Shown piece after piece: positions 25,563-36,300 of a DNA stretch of 38,483 bases (its first letter is position 1; the number at the start of each line of letters is the position of its first letter). A model generated the notes under the pieces. It saw nothing but the letters and a program-made list of their open reading frames with translations, was not told where the DNA came from and did no database searches. Position numbers and translations under genes: made by a program. Source of the DNA: Nocardia sp. (GTDB lineage: Bacteria > Actinomycetota > Actinomycetes > Mycobacteriales > Mycobacteriaceae); contig JAFMQT010000001.1 of assembly GCA_017354515.1 (NCBI GenBank), positions 1 through 38,483 on the forward strand, read 5' to 3'.

Positions 25563-25658
25563 TCGGCTGGTCACCGCCACCCGGATTATTTCGGCCTTTC
25601 CGTCACGGCCCAGGATTGTGCCGCTATCGGTACCGAAACCGACATTGACCTGCCCCAC
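25320..25658 (-). pseudogene. Fragment resembling a DUF6301 family protein, possible immunity gene remnant
   Basis: A 112-residue frame starting at the GTG 25658. It reads like the C-terminal two thirds of DUF6301 proteins of Nocardia and Streptomyces: GFGTDSGTILGRDGKAEIIRVAVT, a helix AAFGEILAALQDRFGQP, then ARWPIADTTLRLVDLGVCV with strand pattern, ELCLVTNFYLA. The N-terminal third (usually helical with Trp-rich segment) is absent, because the frame begins inside one arm of an inverted repeat. It overlaps the 3' end of the toxin gene antisense by 243 bp in the same codon register. It may be an immunity-type partner, intact in another form or decayed. Family assignment is from memory of the pattern. 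Confidence 0.45.
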
Positions 25659-25689
25659 CGGATGGGTTCAGTCGCGGTGGGGCAGGTCA
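25645..25689. terminator. Perfect 16-bp inverted repeat after the toxin gene
   Basis: TTGACCTGCCCCACCG (25645-25660) and CGGTGGGGCAGGTCAA (25674-25689) are exact reverse complements separated by 13 bp. It stands about 80 bp after the toxin stop and would make a stable hairpin, so a factor-assisted or intrinsic terminator is plausible. There is no U-run. It also marks the point where the DUF6301-like frame is cut, so it may instead be a recombination scar. Confidence 0.6.
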
Positions 25690-25884
25690 AGATGTCACCC
25701 GATCCTGCAGCAGTCCTTCGCGGAGAAAGCCGCCGTTGCTAACGTAGCCATCTGCGAGACCTCCTGGTATAGGCTTTGCTTGTTGGCGCCTCCGTATTCC
25801 ATCGACGGAATGTCCGGTCATGCCGTGCCGCCCCGATCGCTGAGGCGCTGTACATGAGCGGGACCAGGATGAAAGCGACACTCG

Positions 25885-26181
25885 ATGAACGAATACACAC
25901 CGCAGCGGGTCGGGGTATACGAGCTGGTGGACGTCGACTACGTTCGGATGGCCGAATTCCAGCTGACCCCGCGAGACACCGTCGACCTTGTACTGCTGGA
26001 GCCCGGCTGTTGTCCACTCGCGCAGCGGTGGTACGCGGACGGTATTCGGATGCCCGGCAATATAGTTCGTGTTACGCCCGATGATGGCACCGCATTCATG
26101 CACGCACTACTACTGCAGCGTCCGATGAGCTACTGCCGGGTGGTCGACGAGAGCACAGCCGTACTACCACAATCGCAATGA
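25885..26181 (+). CDS. Small hypothetical protein preceding a kinase-fold toxin
   Basis: 98 residues from the ATG at 25885. Alternating strands and helices: VGVYELVDVDYVRMAEF, TPRDTVDLVLLEPG, CCPLAQRWYADGIRM, then VTPDDGTAFMHALLLQRPMSY and CRVVDES. No signal or membrane segment. It ends 16 bp before the kinase-fold gene on the same strand, a position often used by effector chaperones or immunity proteins in type VII effector loci. No family recognised. The opposite-strand frame here is a shadow. Confidence 0.75.
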   Translation: MNEYTPQRVGVYELVDVDYVRMAEFQLTPRDTVDLVLLEPGCCPLAQRWYADGIRMPGNIVRVTPDDGTAFMHALLLQRPMSYCRVVDESTAVLPQSQ

Positions 26182-26197
26182 ACGGGCTCGCGACACC

Positions 26198-27211
26198 GTG
26201 AGTGAGTTCGGCGGCGAGGAAGCCGTGTCCCGGGCCCTCACCGAGGCCACTCGGCGACTCACCGGCGCCGCGGACGATATCGTAGAGCGCGAAACCCGGC
26301 TGTTGCGTAACGTCAGCAACGGATTGGAAGCAACCACTCGGAACCTGCGAGCGGCCGACCGCCGTTTTCCGCGGTTGGAAAGCATTATCGACCGGCAGCC
26401 ACGCGGCCCAGAGCGGGCGTTGCTGCCGCAGTTCGGTCGGAAATTTCCGGTCTACACACCGAGCGAGGCCGAACTCGAATTGAGCAGCCGTCGACTGGTG
26501 CGAGAAGATCCGATGTCCGAATGGCTCACTAGATCCGCAGCCGGGAATCGTACGGCGAATGGCGTTCACATCTGGCTCGACGACAAGGGACGAAAGAACA
26601 TCCTCAAACCGTTCGCAGAAGAGAATCACGGACACTACGACTGGCTTCCCCATCAACCCGGGGCATTGGCGAAGAGAGAAGTCGGAGGATATCGAGTGAT
26701 CAATATGTTCTCCCCGGGTAGGCCGCTGGTACCGACGACGGCAATAATGGAAGACAGCCCACTCGGTCCTACGATGATCCAGGAATTCGCCTCACTCAAG
26801 CCCAGTAAGGCCTGGAACAACTACCGGATGATCGACCAGCAGACGGCTGCGGCCGGTCACCATATCATCGGAAACTACGACGGACACGAAGGAAATTTCC
26901 GACCGAGAAATACCGGTAATCCGCGACAAAATCGGAATGACGATATGGTCCTGTTCGATCACGGTTACTCATTTCCTGAATCGCCCGACCGTAGCAGAGG
27001 AACCGATGGATTCGAATACACTGATTCCATTCTGGTCAGGAAATATTACCGGCATCCCGACTTTGATCCGGCTGTCGTTCAGAATGTCGCGGCGGTCCGC
27101 CCGGAGCGAATCGGCAGTGCCATCCAAGATCTGGTGAGCGAGGATTCCGTCCTGCACACACTGAACCGCCACCGAGACTTCATCGAGTACGGGACGATCC
27201 AGTTCATATGA
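26198..27211 (+). CDS. Kinase-fold effector protein (PI3/4K- or HipA-like signature)
   Basis: 337 residues from the GTG at 26198. The N-terminal ~55 residues form an amphipathic helix (EEAVSRALTEATRRLTGAADDIV...) like the remnants of WXG-type export domains. The rest has a compact kinase pattern: NILKPFAEENHG with the ATP-contact Lys137, a helix Glu161 in AKREVGGYRV, hinge-like MIQEF, the catalytic loop GNYDGHEGNF with Asp228 and Asn233, and the metal-binding LFDHGYSF with Asp254. This order (D-x-x-x-x-N, then DHG) is that of PI3/4-kinase-like and HipA-like kinases. It likely phosphorylates (or nucleotidylates) a target in a competing or host cell; target unknown. Convergent with the giant effector gene. 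Confidence 0.8.
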   Translation: MSEFGGEEAVSRALTEATRRLTGAADDIVERETRLLRNVSNGLEATTRNLRAADRRFPRLESIIDRQPRGPERALLPQFGRKFPVYTPSEAELELSSRRLVREDPMSEWLTRSAAGNRTANGVHIWLDDKGRKNILKPFAEENHGHYDWLPHQPGALAKREVGGYRVINMFSPGRPLVPTTAIMEDSPLGPTMIQEFASLKPSKAWNNYRMIDQQTAAAGHHIIGNYDGHEGNFRPRNTGNPRQNRNDDMVLFDHGYSFPESPDRSRGTDGFEYTDSILVRKYYRHPDFDPAVVQNVAAVRPERIGSAIQDLVSEDSVLHTLNRHRDFIEYGTIQFI

Positions 27212-27318
27212 CACGATGTGGAATTCGCGTGTGCCGGTCGGCTCCGGATGTTCAGCCAGCGGCGACGGTCAGCAAGGCTTCGATCCCTTTTTGGTGCGGG
27301 TCGCGGCAGGGAAATGAA

Positions 27319-30300
27319 CTAATCAAACATGGGCAGACGTAAGGAAGACCATTCTGCGGTTGTTGTCTCGATATGCGAGTTGGGTGGCGTCTCGGGAATA
27401 TCGAATCTCAGCAGGTGTTGCCGGTCGGTAAGCCAGGCGTATACGGCAGGTTTTATCTGCATGGCGTCGAAATGACCTGCCCCGTCCGTAACCACATACG
27501 ACCAGCACGGTGCGTTCACGATTTCTCGGTGCCACAGATTGGCAATATTGTCCGGGTTGAACTTGTCGCCTACCGTATTCCAAAGCAGGGTTGGACGATG
27601 AATGTCACCAACGTTGAAACCCCAGCGAGAACCACTGCGGCGGCCATCGAGAATCCAGCCTATAGCGCTATCGTGGCCGTCTGATCTGGGTTGCGTAGCG
27701 GACACAAATGTCTCACGCAACATCTCATGGTTCTCCGCGAGAATTTCGAGATCATTTTGGGAGTATTCGATACCACCATGGATTATATTGAAGTTGTCAG
27801 GGTCGTCACGGTATGCCTTGACAACTGAAGGGAGGTTTGATCGGTGCGAACCATGCAGAAATTCATTCTTTACCACACCCCTGAGTCTGCCTCTCAATTC
27901 AGGCCCTGGACCGGCGACTAGCAACGCACCCTTGGTGATTGGACTGTCTGGATCGGCCATTGCTGCTGCCAGGTATTGCCCCCCGCCGGATCGACCGACA
28001 CCCGCAGCTTCGGAAACTTCACGATTCCGGAGTATAGCTTTGATCCATTCTGCGCCATCAGCAGTCCTCGCCTGCCATATCGGTGTCCCACCGTAGCCGG
28101 GACGACTCCATGTTATTAGCCGGATACCCTTGCGTGGGTCATCGTCGTCCCCCAATTCCCACAATAACCTTGAATCTGCGGTCTCGGTGTGACTGCCAGG
28201 CCGTCCATGGGCTTGGATGACCACTCTCCCGGTTTTCGGGCCGTGCTCGCGGCATTGCAGCCACCGACCATTTCCGAGATCGACACGGAAGTCCTCCGGG
28301 GGAGGGAATTCACCGAATTTGCCGCCGAGAGTGATTCCCGCGCCAAAACCGGAATTGGAACCGGTCAATGGCTTTGGGGCAGTACCACTATCGATACTCC
28401 GGTCCAACGAATCGCCACGCTGCCCCGCATCCACGTTATTACCCTGTCCATCGCGCCCGCCCGCGTCCCGCGCACCTCCTCCTCCATCATTTCGCTTACC
28501 CAGCGACGGGGGGGCCGAGTCGACAACCTCAGAGGTTTGCGGTCCGCTCGATTCCGCTGCGGTTGTCTCCGAGCTCCAAGGAGTCTTCCACTGACGGCGC
28601 CCCGCACCCGCGGCAGTCGGCCCGGCCGCGCCACCGTCACGTTCGTCGAAATCAGGAACGAACGGTGGAGCATCGATCGCTCCCGAACCGTCGAACGATA
28701 TTGTCAGCCTTACTTGGTCTTCTTCCATATCGTCGAACAACGGCTCACTGGCATGCTGGCCACGCAATGCGGCCGAGACCGTTGGGGCGATTGCGGCTTG
28801 TTTGGACCAGCCCTCGTAGTGGAGAATTGCTTGACCGCGGCGCCCACGTCCAGGCTCGTCGATCAAAGACGGATTCACGGTCACGTGCTGGACGCGATGA
28901 CGGAACAGCACCGTCACTACCTGACGCAACGCGAAAGCCATGGCATCGACTCGGGCTCTTTCCAGGCCGATTCCCCAGACTCGCCCCGCCGTCTCGATGA
29001 GTTCGGTCAGCGTCTCAGGATCATCCGAAGCGGCCTCCGCCCATAGCAAGTGCCGAGGAGTGTGCGCCGGACGAGGAGGCGCCGCATGCGGCTGGGCGAG
29101 TGCGACCGCCACGCCAGGGGCAACGCGTTGTCCCTCAGGCGTGTTCTGGATCTGTTCGACGGCCATCTGAGCCAAATCCCGCAGGTCAGCAGCCACATCT
29201 GCGGCTGCGTCGATACCGGCCGCCGACTGTGCCGAACCATCCGTGCACGCGACAACCATGCGTCGGCCTCTGGACTCCGCCCCGACCGTAGCCCCAAAAT
29301 TGAACAATCGCCGGACCCTCGCATCGTGGAGCGGAACCTGTTCCGGGCCACTGAGTATCTTGGCACCCTCGCCTCCCCCCGCGCTGAACAACGCGCCACG
29401 ACCAGCCGTGGTGTAAACAATCTGGACCGGCGTCACCACAGCAACACACAAGTTCCACCCGGTGGGGTCGGTCAGGTTACTGCGGAACTCAGCTAGAGCG
29501 TTCTCGATCGCCGCGACAGGATCACGATCGGCCAACAGCGCGGACTCGACCCGGTCGTGCACGCGAGTGATGCTCCATCCGTCAGCATCTTCGATGCCGT
29601 CGTTACTGTTGGCCACCACCAGTACGCTGGCGGACTGCTCGAAATGTCGCACGACCGAGGTATGAGTCACCGGTTCGTCGGCGGCATAGCGCCCGACCCA
29701 CAGCGATTCGGGATATGCCCCCACTCCGGGACCTTCAGCCTGCACAGGCTCACGACCAGATCCGAGCACTAGCTCCCCATGGAACACTATCCACTGGGAC
29801 ATCAGGTATTCGCCGAAACGAAGGTCGCCGCTGGTGTACTCCAGAATCTCACGCAGACGGGGGAATTGCTGTACCGGGCCGGCGAATCGAGCGCGCAGGT
29901 CGGCGAGCCATGTCTGTTCTCGATCCGAGAGATAAAGTAGACGGTTCAGCCTGTCCACGGCTTGATCGAATCCCCACAGTGACTCAGCGAGATAACGCGG
30001 GTCCATGTTCAGCTCGAATCCGGCCCGCACCAGTGTCGCGGCAGCCACTGATTCGTCCGGATCCTCAGGGTCGGCTGCCACGAATACCGACGCCACCCCT
30101 GACCGCGAGTACCACCGCCGCATAACAGGCTCGAAGTCTCGCTGAAATTCGGCCGATGCGGCCGCACCGGTATCGAACTCCCACACGCGGATTCGCCCAA
30201 CCGAGTCCACGAAAGCGAACCTTGTCAGGCCGCCCACGACCGTGCCCGCCGGATCCACAACTTCAGCAGCAATGTAGACCCCCTCATTCGGGTCATACCG

Positions 30301-33300
30301 GAGCCCACCTCGCAAAAATTCAACGTCGGTGAGGCGCACGCGGAATCGGTCGAAGGACCGCGACTCGATCGGGGTCAAACGACGGCGTAGCCAGTCGTCC
30401 ATACGGGCCCACACATCATCACCAGGCCAACGGTGGTCCGTTATCGCCACCCCTTCGGCTATCAGCCGATCCAGGGCCGGCAGGTGAGTCACAGATTCGC
30501 GCTGCTCGCCGAGATCCGGCGGTGGCGGCGATCGAGTCGTCGCGGTCTCGGACACAGCGACACGGAACCACACGGAGATTTCGCCGGCAGAACCCACCGG
30601 AGCCGCGCCCCAAAGAAACCCGCTGGCCTGCAGGGCTCTGGTCGCACAATCGACGATGAAATTCACGTCCGGAACACCGGCCCGGGGTAATCCGCTGACC
30701 GCCACCGTCACCTCCGGGAGGTCAGTGCCGGCATCATCACCCACCGTGACCCGCACACTCGGTGTCGAAGCGGAGTCGTTGCTCAGCGCGGCCGCCAGGC
30801 GGAGCGTCAATCGAACTGCTGTATCGGCGAGATCGACACCGACCACGCCCGCCAACAGGGTCTGGAGCGCACGCCGCTCGTCCTCATCGGATGCCAGATC
30901 CTCCGGGTGGTCGTGCCAGGTGTCCCCACTGATGTCGAATGGCACTGTCGTCGAACTACTTTCACCGGTCAGATCGTCAAAGGTATCCGCACCCGGTGAC
31001 TGTTCCAATGCTGAATCAGCTTCAGCAGCGTCGTCGTCGATGCGTGCATCTTCGGGGCGCAAAGACGTGCCGATGATGGTTTCGAGTTGGAATGCGACCG
31101 TCTCCGCCAAATTCGCGGGCTGTATTCCGAAGGCCGCGTCGAATGCTGCCGATTGTTCGGTGATCAGCCGGTCCAGCCCCGCTTGGGCTTGGAGGATATC
31201 CGGAGTGCCTTGCCCGGCATCGATCAATTCATTGGATAGCCGCCACATCATGCCGGCCGCACGCAGCGGCATGAGGTAGGCATATTCACCGTTGACGGTG
31301 GGCGCGGCAAGATCAGGCGTATCCCGCCATGCCGCGGCAATTCGCTTCGCGATATCCAACGCGTGTTCGGCGGCGCGGGACATATCCGAATCGGGGAGTG
31401 TCGGCAGTTTCGCGGCCAGGTCGGTCAGCGCGTCGAGTATCGGGGCAGCGATGGCGATCGATTGAGCGAAGGTGTGCTGCGGGTCGATCGTCGCATGCCA
31501 CATAAGTCCCTCGATCAACACCAGGGTGGCGTCCGGTGCTCCGGTCCGGCGTGCGTGATCGGCAATGAGACGCCACGGCCACTGGGCGTCGAAGAGGAAT
31601 ACTCCATCTCCCAATCTCGGCCCGAACTCGCTGAATTCGCCGATCCGGTCGGCAGGCGGGTGCGGAGACTTGGCCACCGCCCCGGTCACCACGTCCACGA
31701 TATCCGGAATATCATCGGAAGTAACACCAACACAAGGATATTCGACAGCCGTATTGTGCAGTGGATGGATCCGATTGGGCTTGTATTTCTCGATAATATC
31801 CAGTAAGGCAACGATTTCCGGATATATCGGAGTGCCATCGAAACCGAACTCCGCCTGCTCGTCGCGGTGCCCCCGATAGATGGTCCGGATCGCATCCTCG
31901 GTTCGGAGCGGAACACAGTCGGCCCAACCTTCGGCTCGCTTCATAGCGACCGGTTCGAGACTGAGCAGAATGCACCATCTACGTTGCCGGGCAACGGGAT
32001 CACTCACGGCGAAGTCCATCAACGCCTGCACCGTACCCGAAGCCCACGGTTCGTTCGGGTGCACGCCGCCGTAGGCCAGAGTTGTCGGTGCATCCTCACG
32101 ATCTGCCCCGACCACCAACATCTGCAGGGGTGTCCGGCCATCACGAGCCGTACCGACCTGCACGAGCTCACACACACCAGGATTATCCTCGGCGAGCTGG
32201 GCCGCGTACGACGACAACTCGTCAACTGTGAGCGGTCTGTCGCCAAGCCCGCTCACCGCCCGCTCGACATGTTCCGCCCACGGGTCACCACGCCGCCCCG
32301 ATCCAGCCGCATTGGGGTTCCCGCGGCGTTTACCTGCGCCGGACGGCCCGGTGGCAGCATCGCGCCCGGTCGAGTCCTCTGTGGTCGGTTCATCATCATG
32401 TCGCCCACCCCTCGCCGAGGGATCCGACTCGACGGATTCATCGGATCGCGACCCACTCAACTGTGCTGTGGCAGAGCCGATGACGATGTCAGTGGACACG
32501 AGCCGATGCTCAGCATTGAGCTCACGAGCGATCCGGTCGACGAGTTCGTCGGGCGTAGTGTCACTCCATCCGCTGAATTTCCTGACGAGATCGCGGGTCT
32601 GCCCCAAGTCATCGTCGGCCACCTGCCAACCGGAACGATCACCGAAGAGTCGAAGCAATCGCCAGTGGTTTCCGACGCGGAAGGCATGAACCTGCTGTTC
32701 GGCGACGCGACCGTCGACAGGCCGCTGAACAGCTACCGTGACGGTGGACGGACCGATCCGGGTACTGTTGTCTGTACCGACCGGCAGTTCGACTCTGATC
32801 ACCGTGCCGACACGCTCGTACGCGACGCGTAGTTTGGCAAGCCCGACAGGGCTGTTGCGGTCACCGTAATCGACCCAGCTCTGGGCGATGGCCGCCATTG
32901 CCGAAGTGGCCAGATCCGGGTCACCGGGGATCGCGTAGGCGAGGAACTCGCGGATTTGGTGGAGAGTTCTGGCCCGATCGGCGCCGATATCCCAGTGAGC
33001 CTGACATGAGTTCACCGGTCGTCCGACAATCGGGGGGCCGATCGGTACTGTCACCCGCAGTTGGGTGGATCCCGGCAACCGGACGGCGAATTCGTAATCC
33101 TCGCTGTATCCGTGTGTTTCACGGTGCTCGGCGAGGTCAATGCGCCACTCGATGGTATTTGCCGGACGCGCCGGGCTCCTGGACGCGAGCAGCACCCCGA
33201 CCAGGCCCGTGGGATCCGGCACCAGGTCACCGGCCACCACACGCGCCGCGGCGCTGATCCCGGCCGCATCGTGATCGCTTTCCAGTAGTCGCGCCGAACC

Positions 33301-36300
33301 AATCATTTCGCCGTGGTCGGAGGTCGATGGCACATTGAAAGCCAGCTGTATAGCCTGGCCGTTTTCGCCCGACACGGTCAGAAAAAATTGCGTCGGGCGC
33401 CGTCTACCGTTGACGATTCGCGGAGCAGCGACACCGGGCGCGGACAGTTCGATCGATCCACTTCCGTACTTGGGGGTCAGTTGTTCGACGGCACTCACGA
33501 TCTGACGGCGTTCGACCGCATCGCCATCGAGAACAGCCGTGCCGAAGGCCGTGCGCCACAGCCGATCCGCGGTCCTATGTGGGTCGTCGTCGGCAGCGAA
33601 GTGCACAGCAATCTTCTGCACGTCACCCCGCCGCAGCCGGACCGACTCCGAGTGCACTTGTACGTCGGAGCCGACACGGCTGACCATGGTGATCGTGACC
33701 GCGACATGCGAGGAGCGCTGAGCGGAGTCGTGCCGCGTTGTCATGGTCACCACGGCGTCGGCAGCCGGGCCCGTCCTCTGGGCCAGTACAAGAGCGCTCG
33801 TCCGCAGATCGTCCAGGTCCCGTTCCCCCGCCCAAGGAACCAAATCCTTCCACAAACTCTCAGCAGCCGAAACAGTAGCCGCCGCAAACGAACCCCCTGA
33901 AGAGGCACCGTCGGCAACCGGGCGGCGGCTGACGCTCACCCGGCGAGCTCCCCGCGCACGAACCGAGAGGAATGGCTGTCTCGGGTTGCCGGCATCGCGC
34001 GCCCAATGGGCCCAAATCCGAGACCGGTCACCGCCGTAGATCCGTTCAAGAGCACCGATCTCACCGGTGGTCAATGCCTGATCGAGGGGCCCTTCGTGCA
34101 GCATCGACAGACTCGGCCCATCAGGCTGCTCGGCAATGTTCACCCGGAGCATGCAGCTGTCGTCACCGACACCATCGAGCGTGGCGATCACCTTCTGATG
34201 CACCCCGGTCTGCTTCCGGCCGGTTTTCGGGTCGACGCCCGGTGGGTCGGTCCCTGACTCGATAATCGCCTGGGCAAGACGTTCGACGGCATCGCTCGTG
34301 TCCCGATTCGTCGTGCCGACGCCTCGAGCAGCGGCGGACACCACCGACGTCAGCTGGGTCAGGGCATTCGTCAAATACTCTTGTGCCTTAGGTTGATTCG
34401 CCTTCCGGTCGGCGGCAATGCGCGCCTCAACCTTCACGGTGTCATCGCTGATGGTCACCTCGGCGACCGACTCGAAGTCCGCGCCAACGACGACAAGATG
34501 CAGTTCCCGCACCGCAGGATCCGGATCGACCCACAGACGTAACACCGCGGGTTTGTCCGGCGGAATGTCAGGATAGGCCACCGCGGTAGCGGCCACGACG
34601 GCTGCGCGAGCGAGCGTCTGGCGATCCACCCATCCGCGGTAGTAGTCACGCCACCTCCACTCACGGGTAGCAGCGGCCACCATGTGGTCGATATCACCCG
34701 TCAGGTCGTCCGGCAGATACGGTGCCGGCGTCCAGGGGATATCGCGCCCGCGCAATTCCGGAGGGATTTCAGGCGGCCGCCGACGCCCACGCGCCCACGG
34801 CAATCCGAACCGGCGGTGCGGGAGCGAGGATTGGTTGAGGAACCGCGGTACTGCTCTGCTGATTCCAGCCGCATCCGAACTCCATGGCGTCATCCGCCGC
34901 CGCCCCGCGCCCGCGGCAGGCGGGCCGTCCGGTCGCGGACCGAGTTCCGAGTCCGAGTGATCGGACATGAGATCTTGGGCATCATTGCCAGGACGTTCGA
35001 GTTTGGACGCGGAAAGGCCATTAATTTCATTGTCCGGCAATACCTCTGGCGCATGACTCGCCGACCCGGTCGGAGTAGCCGAGACAGTCCTATCAGGTCC
35101 TGTGGTGTCCTCCCCTCCGGGACGGTCATCGATGTGACGGCTGGGGTCGGGACTGTCTAGTAGGCCGGCGCCGTAGCAGATGGCATGGTACAGGTAGCGG
35201 GCCCCGTCCAAGCTCAGATCGAGTTCGGTGGCGATGGTCGTGACCGGCCGATCGCCCATTGCTAGTGCGAACAGTCCTTCCTCGCCACGGCGTTCCGGAA
35301 TCCGGGACATGCCGGCGGCCAACCCGGCCTTCGTTTTTGTTCGTGCCGCACGGACTTCGTCCGCATAGATCCGGAATATTTCTTTCCGAGCTTCGGTTTC
35401 ATCCACGGTGCCGGCGAGCGTATGAACAAATTTCCAGAACACGTCAGTGTGATCGGATGCTACATTCAGTTGACCCGGCCGTATCAGATACGCATTTACG
35501 GCCTTGTCGAATATCGATTCCGGAATTCCGTTCTCATCGCGAATGATGCGCAGTGATGCGAGCGTCGGCATGCCCTGACCAGCTTCCCATCGCTCAATTC
35601 TCGGCGCGGGGAGGGGGCCACCGAAATTCTTTCCGGTTTCTCGTGCAGCCAGGATCCGATAGGCGCGAAGCCACTGTCCGACCGTCGTGTAGTCAGCCGG
35701 ATCGGCAGCCAATACCCGGGCAATGTATTCGAGTTTGTCGCCCGCTTCGGGAAATTCTGAATAATTCCGCACGATCGGACCTATGTAATCGTCTGGCAGA
35801 TCGACGGCCGCGAGGGCGTTGCCCAACTCCTCGGAACCCATCGGTTCTCGCAACCCCCGTGCGAGCAAACCCAGCTGGACGAACGCGATATCTTTCGCCG
35901 ACGACTCGGCCAACAATCCCAATGCACGTACCCGAACCTGCGTTTCGGCGAACGCAGTCACTTTCTCATCCTCGTACGAAGAGAGGGCATCACGTTCAGG
36001 TCGGGACAGGCGATCGAATCGGGAAAGAATCTGCTCCGGCGTCTGGTCAGCGATTTTGCGCGCAATCTCAGGGTGGGCGGCGGCAGCCCGGATAATCAAC
36101 CAAGTCTTTTCTGCCTCGCTGCGGTACTCAACTACTACATCACTCAATGCCGCCACGAGGCATCGCTCGAAGGTCTCGACGAACTCGCCCTCGGTGATCG
36201 TGGCTGCGCTCCGCAGACCATCACGAGCACGTCGCAGAGCCCTCTCGGCCAATGCCCCCACCCTGCTGTCATCCATTTCGAGCTCAATCAACTCGGTCTC

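Noticed and set aside
25687..26103. Minus-strand 138-codon frame opposite the 98-residue gene
   Set aside because: No protein-like pattern; the plus strand fits an operon with the kinase-fold gene.
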